DNA of 37,186 nucleotides, taken from the NCBI GenBank assembly GCA_964579305.1, contig CAZOGY010000019.1:1-37186 (forward strand). The letters run 5' to 3'. Source of the stretch: JBCBWG01 sp964579305. GTDB lineage: Bacteria; Pseudomonadota; Alphaproteobacteria; Rhizobiales; Hyphomicrobiaceae. A program made the translations under genes and the position numbers. A model generated the notes under the pieces. It saw only the letters and a list, made by a program, of their open reading frames with translations. It was not told the DNA's origin and ran no database searches. The first letter of the stretch is position 1; every line of letters begins with the position of its first letter. Shown here one piece after another: positions 24,762 through 33,217 of this stretch.

Positions 24762-24800
24762 AAGACCGTCGGCGTGGATGCTGGCGGTCTTTTTCGTTTT
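24762..24800 (+). terminator. Intrinsic terminator of the OMP gene
   Basis: AAGACCG at 24762-24768 pairs with CGGTCTT at 24785-24791 across a 16-base loop that can pair further, and is followed directly by TTTTCGTTTT. It lies 33 bases after the OMP stop. A clear rho-independent terminator. Confidence 0.85.
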
Positions 24801-24972
24801 GACGTTCTTTAAATCGATGACCTCTTTGTCATGAACTTTCCGCAATGCGCGCGTGATTTTAACACAATCGAACATTAACTCGCGCGGCTCCTTGGATTTG
24901 CCATGTGTCCCGGTTTCCAACGCCGGGCTGGCGCGCACCGCCATGCGGCAGCGTGTTCCGCAAACCAGGGCT

Positions 24973-25041
24973 GCGACACTCAGTTGGGTGAGAGCGCCGG
25001 TCTGCCGGCGTTGAGGGGTTCGATTCCCTTGTGTTGCTCCC
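24973..25041 (+). pseudogene. Degenerate tRNA-like sequence
   Basis: Acceptor bases GCGACAC (24973-24979) pair fully with GTGTTGC (25031-25037), and a good T-arm AGGGG/CCCTT with loop TTCGATT is present. The D-arm is about four bases too short, lacking the TAGC that should follow the acceptor. The anticodon region is a perfect 6-bp palindrome (CGCCGG, TCTG, CCGGCG) that leaves no 7-base loop, and the 3' end is TCCC rather than CCA. It looks like a decayed tRNA gene. It ends one base before the next tRNA. Amino-acid identity cannot be assigned. Confidence 0.55.
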
Positions 25042-25042
25042 G

Positions 25043-25118
25043 AAACGATTAGCTCAGTGGATAGAGCACGAGACTATTAATCTCGCAGTCGTGGGTTCAA
25101 ATCCCTTGTCGTTTGCCA
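25043..25118 (+). tRNA. tRNA-like gene with anticodon ATT (Asn by the code)
   Basis: Seventy-six bases fold as a full cloverleaf with encoded CCA. Acceptor AAACGAT pairs with GTCGTTT (one U-G). The D-arm is GCTC/GAGC with loop AGTGGATA, the anticodon stem CGAGA/TCTCG encloses CTATTAA, and the T-loop is TTCAAAT. The T-stem GTGGG/CCCTT has one T-T mismatch and one G-T. The anticodon is ATT, which reads AAT (Asn) if A34 is left or becomes inosine; bacteria almost always use GTT. G73 fits Asn. A functional odd tRNA, a decaying copy, or a regulatory tRNA-like RNA are all possible. Confidence 0.6.
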
Positions 25119-25477
25119 AGCGCCATGAACGCGCAATCGGTATCGGGACCGATCGATGAAGGAAACCGGCTGTTCCGGCCGGCTGTTGCACAACGGCTCG
25201 CGGCTTCGGCCAAAGGTCTGCGCGCAACGGCAGCGGCGGGGCGGCTTTGTGCTCGCTCGGATACCGCCTGGTGATAATTCCGGCGTTCCGGCCCCGGCAT
25301 TCTGACCTTCGGGAATGAATGTCCGCAGCCGGCGACTGAAGGTTGCATCCCCGGGCTCAAGCGCGGGCCCGCTGGTCCGGCGTGGCTGAGCAGCCGGCGA
25401 CCTACGTTTGTCATTTTTGACGCAAAACACGTCGCGAGCGCCAAACGGCGGTCCGGCATCTTTTTTGAGGTGACGCC
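25119..25477. other. Intergenic region between the tRNA pair and the slipin gene
   Basis: About 360 bases, GC-rich, with no coding, RNA or attachment-site repeat that I can recognise. I looked for a duplicated tRNA 3' end that would mark an integrated element and saw none here. Confidence 0.5.
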
Positions 25478-26641
25478 ATGGGTGTTTTTCATGTTTTCAA
25501 AACAGAGGTCCGCGATGACCAACGCGCGATCCTGCGCCGTGACGGCCGCTTTGAGCGTTTCCTTGGCCCCGGCCGCTACCGCGAATACGACCCCGGTAAG
25601 CGTTTGAGCGTGGAGGCGTTCAACGTCGTGCGCAGCGAACTGCGCGCCGTTCTTGCGTTGCTGCTGGAACGGACACAGCCGGAACTGGCCAACGAAAACA
25701 TCGTCATCGTGCAGCCTGGCGCGAACGAGGTCGCGTTGGTGTCGTTCGATGGTCAGCCGATGCACGTCGTGCGGCCCAACGAGACACGTGCGTTCTGGAA
25801 GACGCTGACGCGCGTCGACGTTGAGATGATCGATACGGCCGCCGACGTGCGCGTTGACAAGTCAGTGCTCGACCGTCTCGACATGGCCCGCAACACGCTG
25901 TTCGTCCACGAGATCGTTGAGCAAAACGAAGTCGGTCTGCTGTTGATCGACGGCCGTCTGGTCGAACAACTGCAGCCAGGCCGCTATGCGTTCTGGACCG
26001 TGGCCCGGTCCGTGAGTGTGAAGCGTGTCGACCTGCGCTCGCAGCTCATTGAGGTCACGGCTCAGGAGATCTTGACCAAAGACCGCATCGGCATCCGCGT
26101 GACCCTGGCTGCGTTCTACAAGATCGTCGATCCGGTGAAAGCCGCGCTGGACACGCCGGAGCAGAGCGAAACGATCTACCGGCTGATCCAGTTCGCGATC
26201 CGCGAAGCGGTTGCGACCCGGACGCTGGACGAGATCCTTGCAGCACGCGACGAGCTTGATGGCCAGGTGCGGGCGTTCGTGACCGAGCGCGCAGGTGATC
26301 TGGGCATCACGATCGGCGAGATCGGCGTCAAAGACGTCATTCTTCCGGGCGATGTCCGCGAGCTCTTGAACAAAGTCGTGGAGGCGGAGCGGACGGCAAA
26401 AGCTAACCTGATCCGCCGCCAGGAGGAAACGGCTGCGACTCGGTCGCTGCTCAACACCTCACGGCTGATGGAGGACAATCCACTGTTGCTCCGTCTGAAA
26501 GAGCTCGAAGCGCTGGAAAAGCTGGTTGAGAAAGTCGGCCGCATCGACCTGCACGCGGGCGACCGTGGTGGCTTCGATGCGCTGCTGAAAAACCTCTACC
26601 AGCTGCGCAAAGGTGCGGCCGATAGCGACCAGAACACCTGA
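25478..26641 (+). CDS. Slipin/stomatin SPFH-domain protein with triplicated N-terminal motif
   Basis: A 387-residue SPFH-family protein. Residues 175-300 match the prohibitin homology domain (VKRVDLRSQLIEVTAQEILT, RIGIRVTLAAFYKIVDPVKA, and AIREAVATRTLDEILAARDE). A charged helical tail follows (ELLNKVVEAERTAKANLIRR). The first part holds three copies of one pattern, roughly E/R-V-A-L-L-x-DGR-x-x-x-L-x-PGRY-x-FW, at residues 13-38, 82-108 and 149-174. No hydrophobic N-terminal anchor is present, unlike typical slipins. SPFH proteins oligomerise on membranes and organise microdomains; this one may use another attachment mode. No NfeD partner is adjacent. The start ATG follows a weak GAGG. Confidence 0.9.
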   Translation: MGVFHVFKTEVRDDQRAILRRDGRFERFLGPGRYREYDPGKRLSVEAFNVVRSELRAVLALLLERTQPELANENIVIVQPGANEVALVSFDGQPMHVVRPNETRAFWKTLTRVDVEMIDTAADVRVDKSVLDRLDMARNTLFVHEIVEQNEVGLLLIDGRLVEQLQPGRYAFWTVARSVSVKRVDLRSQLIEVTAQEILTKDRIGIRVTLAAFYKIVDPVKAALDTPEQSETIYRLIQFAIREAVATRTLDEILAARDELDGQVRAFVTERAGDLGITIGEIGVKDVILPGDVRELLNKVVEAERTAKANLIRRQEETAATRSLLNTSRLMEDNPLLLRLKELEALEKLVEKVGRIDLHAGDRGGFDALLKNLYQLRKGAADSDQNT

Positions 26642-26675
26642 TCGCTGCGTTCTATTGAAAGGCGCAACACGAAAA

Positions 26676-26707
26676 CCGCACAGCGACGCTCAACCGGCGC
26701 TGTGCGG
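26676..26707. terminator. Hairpin downstream of the slipin gene
   Basis: CCGCACAGCG (26676-26685) and CGCTGTGCGG (26698-26707) form a perfect 10-bp stem with a 12-base loop, 34 bases after the slipin stop. No T-run follows, so it is a terminator only if assisted; it may instead stabilise the mRNA end. The remaining roughly 170 bases to the next gene show nothing distinct. Confidence 0.55.
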
Positions 26708-26877
26708 AACTTCTCAGGAATTTTGAGACGTCTTAACCGGTTGGGGAGGCCCGACGGCTAATCTTGACGCCCTGAGATCTGGCACCGTCATCCCAGGCAA
26801 CGGAAGATGACGCGAGCGATGCGCAACACCCGGCTCCACCACCTTGGGTTGGCCGGACCGGCAATTTCCAGCAGGAT

Positions 26878-27615
26878 ATGTCCCCCGCCTCGACAGCTCA
26901 AACCCGTCAATCATGGGACCATGCGCCCGCTAACCGGCCGCGCTATGCCAACGCGCAAGTCTACGGCAATCGGCATAGCTGGTCGTTCAAGGCCCGCCAG
27001 CGCCGCTTTGCCCATGTCCGTCGCCTCGTTGACGGGATCGTTGCAAAGCACGGCCGCTGCCGCATCGCGGATCTCGGCGGTACCGCGGCCTATTGGGATA
27101 TCACGCCGGAGCTGATCGCGCGGCCCGAAGTCTCTGTGACCCTGGTAAACCTGGACGCGGCAGCAGGCGAAGGCTTTGGCGCAGGCCGCATAGCGCTCAT
27201 CAAGGCCGACGCATGCGCATGCGATGACTTAAGCGACAACAGCTTTGACCTTGTGCATTCCAATTCCGTCATCGAGCACGTCGGCGACTGGCGCCGCATG
27301 CAAGCATTCGCGAAAACGGTGCGCCGCCTTGCGCCACGCTATTATGTGCAAACACCCTATTATTGGTTTCCGATCGAACCGCATTTTCGCGTCCCATTTT
27401 TTCAGATGCTGCCAGAACCGATCCAGGTGCGTGCCCTGCTCTGGTTTTCGCTCGGGTTCGGGGGGCGGCGCGAAACCGTCAGTGACGCGGTCATGGGCGC
27501 ACAGTCGGCGCATCTGCTCGACCGCATGCAATTTGCCGCGCTGTTTCCTGATGCGAAAATAATTCCCGAGCGTTTTGGCCCTTTGACCAAGTCATTGATG
27601 GCAGTCCGGGATTAG
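26878..27615 (+). CDS. Class I SAM-dependent methyltransferase
   Basis: A 245-residue cytosolic Rossmann methyltransferase. Motif I is RIADLGGTAAYWDI with the Gly-rich turn slightly altered, motif II VTLVNLDAAAGEG, and motif IV DLVHSNSVIEHVGDWRRMQA, where the IEHV segment is the family marker. The C-terminal part (FGGRRETVSDAVMGAQSAHL) is not specific. The first 30 residues are Asn/Arg-rich and disordered-looking. Such proteins methylate small molecules, lipids or glycans; nothing nearby identifies the acceptor. AGCAGGA lies just upstream of the ATG. It is monocistronic and ends at a terminator. Confidence 0.86.
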   Translation: MSPASTAQTRQSWDHAPANRPRYANAQVYGNRHSWSFKARQRRFAHVRRLVDGIVAKHGRCRIADLGGTAAYWDITPELIARPEVSVTLVNLDAAAGEGFGAGRIALIKADACACDDLSDNSFDLVHSNSVIEHVGDWRRMQAFAKTVRRLAPRYYVQTPYYWFPIEPHFRVPFFQMLPEPIQVRALLWFSLGFGGRRETVSDAVMGAQSAHLLDRMQFAALFPDAKIIPERFGPLTKSLMAVRD

Positions 27616-27650
27616 CTTCGCGCGGAATGGAGCCGGACAGATAAACGAAG

Positions 27651-27693
27651 CGAGATGTAATGTTATAACATCTCGAAATTCTTTTATTTTTTC
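27651..27693 (+). terminator. Intrinsic terminator of the methyltransferase gene
   Basis: CGAGATGT (27651-27658) pairs with ACATCTCG (27668-27675) over a 9-base loop, followed by TTCTTTTATTTTTTC. It lies 36 bases after the stop, and the T-rich run sets it off from the surrounding GC-rich DNA. Confidence 0.85.
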
Positions 27694-27771
27694 ATCGAAT
27701 GCCGGTTGGTTTAAACGCCTGTCACAAGACAGCGCCATAGCCCTTCCCGCAAAATAGGGGAGGCATCATTG

Positions 27772-29262
27772 ATGCGTAACTTTGCACTGATTTCGATCGC
27801 TGCGCTGACTGCCGCTTCGGCTGCGTCGGCTCAGGAGACCATCCCGCAGGCCGGCAACGCCTGGTTCACGGGCGCTCAACAAGCACTGCAGCAAAAGCTC
27901 GCGCGCCAGCCTATCACCGGCCGCGCCAAAAACGTCATCCTGTTCATCTCTGACGGGAACGGCGTTGGTTCCAACTACGCGCTGCGCTTGTTCCACGGCC
28001 AGAAAAACGGTGGCCTTGGCGATGACAACGTGCTGCCGCACGAAACGATGCCTTACCTGGCTTTGGTGAAAACCTACAACGTCAATGCCCAGACGCCGGA
28101 CTCGGCTGGTACGGGTACGGCAATGAACGCTGGCGTCAAAACGAAAGCCGGTGTCATCGGCATCGACGAGACGCTGAACCGCGGTGACTGCGTGACCGAC
28201 GCCGGCAAAGTGATGTCGTTTGGTTCGATGATGAAAGCGCGCGGCAAGGCCGTGGGTGTTGTGTCGACCGCACGGATCACGCACGCGACGCCGGCCGCCG
28301 TTTATGCGCACTCGGGTGACCGCAACTGGGAAGACAACTCCAAAATCCCAGAAGGCTGCGCGCAAAAAGATATCGCGAGCCAGCTCATCGAAAAGATGAC
28401 GGCCAAGCAGATTGACCTGGCCATGGGTGGCGGCCGCCGTCACTTCCTCGACAAGTCGATGAAGGGCGACGAAGGCAAGTCGGGCCGTCGTACAGATGGC
28501 GCCAACCTGATCGAGACCGCCATGAAAGCGGGCGTTCAGTACGCTTGGAACGACGAAACCTTCAAGAGCGTGAAGCTTGATGGCACGCCGATCCTCGGCC
28601 TGTTTGAGTCGAGCCACATGAAATACGAGCATGACCGCACTGGCGAGCCGTCGCTCGCGGACATGACGGAAGCCGCCATCAAAGCGCTTTCGACGAACGG
28701 CGAAGGCTTCTACCTGATGGTCGAATCCGGCCGCGTTGACCACGCGAACCACGCCGGCAACGCGCACCGTATGGTCACCGATGGTGTTGCATTCGCTGAG
28801 GCGGTTCAAAAAGCGCTGGAGATGACCAACGCCCAAGAAACGCTGATCATTGTCACCGCAGACCACGAGCACGCCATTGCGTTCAACGGCTACTGCGGTC
28901 GCGGCTCTCCAATCACCGGCTTGTGCTATGACGTCAACACGACGGGCATCAAGCACGAGGGTAAAGTCCTGACGGCTGACGACGGCAAGCCGTACACGGT
29001 TATCGGCTACCTCAACGGCCCAGGCTCGGTTCTCAAGCAGAACGACCAGAAGGTCTTCGTCGGGGAGCGCCCAGGCCTGACCAACGAACAGGCTGTCGAT
29101 CCAGACTATCTGCAGCAGGCTCTGATCCCGAAATCATCGGAAACGCACTCGGGCGAAGACGTTGCCGTCTACGCGCGTGGTCCATGGGCCCACCTGTTCG
29201 ACGGCACCGTTGAGCAGAACTACATCTTCCACGTCATGAAGCACGCCGTGGACGCGAAGTAA
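27772..29262 (+). CDS. Periplasmic alkaline phosphatase (PhoA family)
   Basis: A 496-residue exported phosphomonoesterase. A signal peptide of about 20 residues ends SAASAQET. Metal and catalytic sites are clear: NVILFISDGNGVG with the metal Asp61, the nucleophile TPDSAGTGTAMNAG with Ser111, MVESGRVDHANHAGN for metal-binding Asp/His, VTADHEHA for the third metal site, and SSETHSGEDVAVYARGP near the C-terminus. It releases phosphate from organic esters in the periplasm. The ATG has GGGGAGG eight bases upstream. The codon bias is strong, suggesting high expression. A single CTGTCA half-site and small palindrome (27719-27732) precede it, but no full Pho box. Ends in an independent unit. Confidence 0.93.
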   Translation: MRNFALISIAALTAASAASAQETIPQAGNAWFTGAQQALQQKLARQPITGRAKNVILFISDGNGVGSNYALRLFHGQKNGGLGDDNVLPHETMPYLALVKTYNVNAQTPDSAGTGTAMNAGVKTKAGVIGIDETLNRGDCVTDAGKVMSFGSMMKARGKAVGVVSTARITHATPAAVYAHSGDRNWEDNSKIPEGCAQKDIASQLIEKMTAKQIDLAMGGGRRHFLDKSMKGDEGKSGRRTDGANLIETAMKAGVQYAWNDETFKSVKLDGTPILGLFESSHMKYEHDRTGEPSLADMTEAAIKALSTNGEGFYLMVESGRVDHANHAGNAHRMVTDGVAFAEAVQKALEMTNAQETLIIVTADHEHAIAFNGYCGRGSPITGLCYDVNTTGIKHEGKVLTADDGKPYTVIGYLNGPGSVLKQNDQKVFVGERPGLTNEQAVDPDYLQQALIPKSSETHSGEDVAVYARGPWAHLFDGTVEQNYIFHVMKHAVDAK

Positions 29263-29312
29263 TCGCAGAACGGCCGGCGCATCGTCGTCGGCCTTGACGA
29301 TCGATCGCAGGC

Positions 29313-29345
29313 GGCGGCGCGGGACGTTTCTCCCGGCCGCCGTTT
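29313..29345 (+). terminator. Possible terminator downstream of the alkaline phosphatase gene
   Basis: GGCGGCGCGGGA (29313-29324) pairs with TCCCGGCCGCC (29331-29341) over a six-base loop with one bulged base, followed by a short GTTT. The GC-rich stem suits a terminator, but the T-run is weak. Confidence 0.45.
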
Positions 29346-29413
29346 GGCACTCTCGTTGATGTGTGGCGTTGAATGTGCATGCGCCGAGACCGATCCTCGC
29401 GTTGGAGACGACG

Positions 29414-29884
29414 ATGAAATTATGGACCGCAGCAATCGACCGCCGGGCCGTATTGCGGGCAACGGTCTTGGGCGTGATCGGTCTTGGCACCTGCGATGCC
29501 GTTGCTGCAACGGGCGGCGATAACTCGCGTCTGCTCGTCAGGGATTTGTTCAATAAGGATCTGAGCGTGTCGCCCAAGGCGCAGGTGCTGGCGGGCAAAC
29601 GCATAGATATCTTTGGCTATATGTCACCACCGCCGGTTGCCGAAAGCGACTTCTTTGTCCTGACGCAGCGACCGCTTGCGCTCTGCCCGTTTTGCGATCC
29701 GGATGCGGAATGGCCCGATCAGGTCATGGCGATTTATACGCGGACACCGGCTAAGCTGTACCCGTTTAATGTTCTTTTGCGGGTGCGCGGAACGCTTCAA
29801 TTGGGCGAAGACACGCACGATGCGACGGGGTTCCGGTCCAAGATCCGCATGCGCGATTCGTTCGTCGTGCGGGTCAATCGCTAG
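29414..29884 (+). CDS. Small exported protein with a CPFC motif
   Basis: A 156-residue secreted protein of unknown function. Residues 1-32 (DRRAVLRATVLGVIGLGTC, ending AVAATG) form a signal peptide with a twin Arg just before the hydrophobic part, so Tat export is possible. The mature part is compact, with a CPFCDPDAEWPD segment at about residue 92 whose two cysteines could bind metal or be redox-active, then an OB-like strand set (NVLLRVRGTLQLGED). The start has GGAG six bases upstream. It is 143 bases from mbfA with the Irr-like box between, which hints at, but does not prove, a metal-related role. Confidence 0.78.
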   Translation: MKLWTAAIDRRAVLRATVLGVIGLGTCDAVAATGGDNSRLLVRDLFNKDLSVSPKAQVLAGKRIDIFGYMSPPPVAESDFFVLTQRPLALCPFCDPDAEWPDQVMAIYTRTPAKLYPFNVLLRVRGTLQLGEDTHDATGFRSKIRMRDSFVVRVNR

Positions 29885-30001
29885 AGCATCATCCGATCTG
29901 GAACCCGCAGAGCGTTTCCGTGACAACGGGTTTTGCACGAGACAGCCGCCGATCGGCCGCATGCATCGGCGCTTGCCGCGCACATGCAGCCCGCATATCT
30001 T

Positions 30002-30018
30002 CTTAGAACTATTCTAAA
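30002..30018. promoter_or_regulatory. Irr-type iron control element (ICE) upstream of mbfA
   Basis: TTAGAA and TTCTAA form a perfect inverted repeat with a three-base centre (CTA), in an AT-rich patch just before the mbfA start. ICE motifs bound by Irr in Hyphomicrobiales have this TTTAGAAxxxTTCTAAA shape. In relatives, Irr represses mbfA under low iron. Its position 10 bases before the GTG start suggests repression by blocking transcription start. Confidence 0.7.
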
Positions 30019-30027
30019 GAAGCAATC

Positions 30028-31020
<993 letters not shown>

Positions 31021-31079
31021 TTGGGTTTGCGCGGGTTGAGGCAACCGCGCGGTGCTGTCGGGCGGTTCGTCAAATTACG

Positions 31080-31113
31080 GATCCGGTGCTCGCACGTAAG
31101 CGAACACCGGATC
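31080..31113. repeat. Strong hairpin downstream of mbfA
   Basis: GATCCGGTGCTCGC (31080-31093) pairs with GCGAACACCGGATC (31100-31113) over a six-base loop, with one G-T pair in 14. It lies about 60 bases after mbfA with no T-run. It could end the mbfA transcript with Rho or be a dispersed palindrome. The following 31114-31350 stretch up to the amidotransferase gene has nothing else. Confidence 0.65.
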
Positions 31114-31350
31114 GAAAGCCGGGATACGCAACACCTTTTCCCGACATGGATAGTGGTACACGCGGGAAGTTGCGGTTTGGCAAACAACGACCATATGGGA
31201 AGACGCCGGACGCACGGCGCGATCTCGCTCACGTGGTTTCAGGACTGCGCTGAGATCACTTCAGGTTCGTGCGTGTTCTCTGGCCGTGGCTATTTTTTGA
31301 TGGTCGCCATGTCTTTCAGTTTGCGTACTTCGCGCGAAACCGCATGAGCT

Positions 31351-32133
31351 TCAGGCGATGCCGCGAACGGCGCGGCCCGTGCGCACCCAGCCGCTGATGA
31401 ACCGCGACAGCCACTGGCGGACATTTGGTCCGTGGGCGATGTGATCGCGCAATTGCTGCGCACGTGGCTGTGCGCCGACTTGTTCCAGCTTGTGGGGGTT
31501 GTGCCCTGACCAGCGGCTGACCATCGCGTAGGTGATTTCGGGGTGGAATTGGATGCCGACGGCGGTTGCGCCGTAGCGGAACGCCTGATTGGGGAAGTCC
31601 GGTCCGCCGCGCGTCAGAAGCTCTGCTCCCGACGGCACGGTGAAGCCTTCCTTGTGCCACTGGAACACGCGTGTCGGCCACGGGCCTTCGTCGTAGCACG
31701 CGCCAACCGGCGCGATATCGCGATAGCCGATTTCGACATGGGCGTTGGGGTGGAGATCCACTTGGCCGCCGAGAAATTTTGATAGCATTTGGCCGCCGAG
31801 GCAGACGCCCAGAAACGGTGCCCCCTCATCGAGCGCGACACCGATCCAATCTGTTTCGCGCTTGACGAAGTCGTCGGTGTCATTGGCGCTCATGGGACCG
31901 CCGAAGATGACGGCGCCGTCGTGCTCAGCCAACGTCTCTGGGAGCGGATCACCGAACCGCGGCCGGCGAACGTCAAGGCGATGGCCCTGCGCGCGCAGCG
32001 TCTGGCCAATGTGGCCCGGGTTGGAATGCGCCTGATGCAGCACAACCAGAATTGGCCGCGGGTTCTCAATCGGTGCCGGCGGCAGCTCCAGCATCGGCAC
32101 CTCAGCGAGGGCGCTCGCTCTCGCATCGAACAT
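31351..32133 (-). CDS. Class I glutamine amidotransferase (GMP-synthase-like)
   Basis: A 260-residue cytosolic amidotransferase. The triad is intact: nucleophile FLGVCLGGQML (Cys111) and GIQFHPEITYAM (His197, Glu199); GAVIFGGPMSAND precedes them. This standalone type hydrolyses glutamine or other gamma-glutamyl compounds and often acts on gamma-glutamyl polyamines or unknown amides. Two starts compete: the ATG used has AGGAG nine bases upstream and overlaps the SDR stop by 32 bases; an ATG at 32094 has GAGG at five bases and avoids the overlap. It follows the SDR gene in one unit. Substrate unknown. Confidence 0.9.
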   Translation of the reverse strand: MFDARASALAEVPMLELPPAPIENPRPILVVLHQAHSNPGHIGQTLRAQGHRLDVRRPRFGDPLPETLAEHDGAVIFGGPMSANDTDDFVKRETDWIGVALDEGAPFLGVCLGGQMLSKFLGGQVDLHPNAHVEIGYRDIAPVGACYDEGPWPTRVFQWHKEGFTVPSGAELLTRGGPDFPNQAFRYGATAVGIQFHPEITYAMVSRWSGHNPHKLEQVGAQPRAQQLRDHIAHGPNVRQWLSRFISGWVRTGRAVRGIA

Positions 32134-33100
32134 GGCGGCCATCTCCTCTCGGCTTCAAAAGCAATCCGACAAACGCGCTCAGGATTTTACGGGGAATCGC
32201 GTGCAACGCCAATGCCAGTGTCGACCAAAGTGCGCCAGGCACCACAACCGTTCTGCCCAGCCACAGTCCGTGCAAACCGGCCCGCGCCGCGCGGTTGGCC
32301 GTTATCCCTCTGAAAAACATGCGATATCCGGTTCGCTCCGCGCCCATGTTTGCATGGAAATCGGTTTCGACAGGGCCAGGTGCAAGTGCAGATATGCGCA
32401 CGCCCCGTCCGCGGATCTCCCAAGCCAGCGCCTCAGTGAGCGAAATCACGTAGGCTTTGCTTGCGTAATAGGCAGATTGATAGGGACCCGGCGGATAGCC
32501 GCCCAAGGATGCAACGTTCAGGACGCCACCGCGCCGCCGCTCCAGCATGCCCGGCAGAAAGCGGCGCGTGAGACGGGTCAGGCCTGATATGTTTATGGCG
32601 ATCATTTGATCGAGGCGGTCGGGTTGGAGACGGGCGAACGGACCGCTGACGCCGATCCCAGCGTTGTTGATCAAGAGATCGCAAATCAGTGCGTTCGACG
32701 TGAGGAATTGTGCAAGGCGGTCGGGCAATTCGGGATCGGCGATATCATCAGCGAAGGTGAGCACCTTGTAGTCCGCGCTCTGCCCGGTGTTCCCGATGTG
32801 CCCGGTGTGCTCGGTCGCGGACGCGCTGAGATCGGAAGCGGCCGCGGCAAGGCGTTCGGGATCGCGGGCCACGAGCACGACGGTCCAGCCCGCGCGGACA
32901 AGACGGCGCGCAATCTCAAGGCCGATCCCGCGGCTGCCGCCTGTGACCACGGCAGCAAACGTTGCTTGGATGGTTTGGCCGGGCGTGCCGGTTGGCTCTG
33001 CGTCAGCATCGCTCCGCGAGAGCGGAACGTGTTGCACAACTTGGCAAGCGCCCGGCCCGCGACCGCGGCAGCCAATCCACCAGTCAACGAGCCGATACAA
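32102..33100 (-). CDS. Short-chain dehydrogenase/reductase (SDR)
   Basis: A 332-residue SDR. The NAD(P)-binding motif is VVTGGSRGIGLEIARRLVRA, the active-site region LLINNAGIGVSGPF, and the catalytic site SLGGYPPGPYQSAYYASKAYV with Tyr and Lys. The C-terminal 70 residues (TANRAARAGLHGLWLGRTVV) are membrane-like or hydrophobic, and the N-terminal 50 residues before the Gly motif are not conserved. The start is a TTG with GGAG at seven bases; a GTG at 33037 is the other choice, and no ATG exists before the domain. It overlaps the amidotransferase gene, so the two are co-transcribed. Reaction: NAD(P)H-linked oxidation or reduction of an alcohol or ketone, substrate unknown. Confidence 0.88.
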   Translation of the reverse strand: MYRLVDWWIGCRGRGPGACQVVQHVPLSRSDADAEPTGTPGQTIQATFAAVVTGGSRGIGLEIARRLVRAGWTVVLVARDPERLAAAASDLSASATEHTGHIGNTGQSADYKVLTFADDIADPELPDRLAQFLTSNALICDLLINNAGIGVSGPFARLQPDRLDQMIAINISGLTRLTRRFLPGMLERRRGGVLNVASLGGYPPGPYQSAYYASKAYVISLTEALAWEIRGRGVRISALAPGPVETDFHANMGAERTGYRMFFRGITANRAARAGLHGLWLGRTVVVPGALWSTLALALHAIPRKILSAFVGLLLKPRGDGRHVRCESERPR

Positions 33101-33217
33101 AGGTGCACTCCAAGTCCATTTCGGTGGGGTTCAGTTTCTCGCCGTCTCGTTGCACGGTCCGCGTCAGGTCAACCCCGGTTGCAGAACGGCACGCCGCAAA
33201 TCGGGCTGCAGCGCAAG

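Noticed and set aside
24973..25477. Integrated element attached at the tRNA pair
   Set aside because: No integrase, no duplicated tRNA 3' end and no composition change were seen; flanking genes look chromosomal.
27719..27732. CTGTC-ACAA-GACAG as a Pho box
   Set aside because: A Pho box needs two direct CTGTCA-type repeats spaced by four bases; only one half-site is present.
29885..29945. GAGCATCATCCGATC-type stretch, like a common Rhizobiales dispersed repeat
   Set aside because: Only one half resembles the remembered repeat and no inverted partner is present, so no repeat call is supported.
31296..31350. A minus-strand tail reading EAHAVSREVRKLKDMATIKK beyond the amidotransferase stop
   Set aside because: It has protein-like appearance but lies in a frame overlapping the amidotransferase gene, with no start or domain, so it cannot be supported as a gene remnant.
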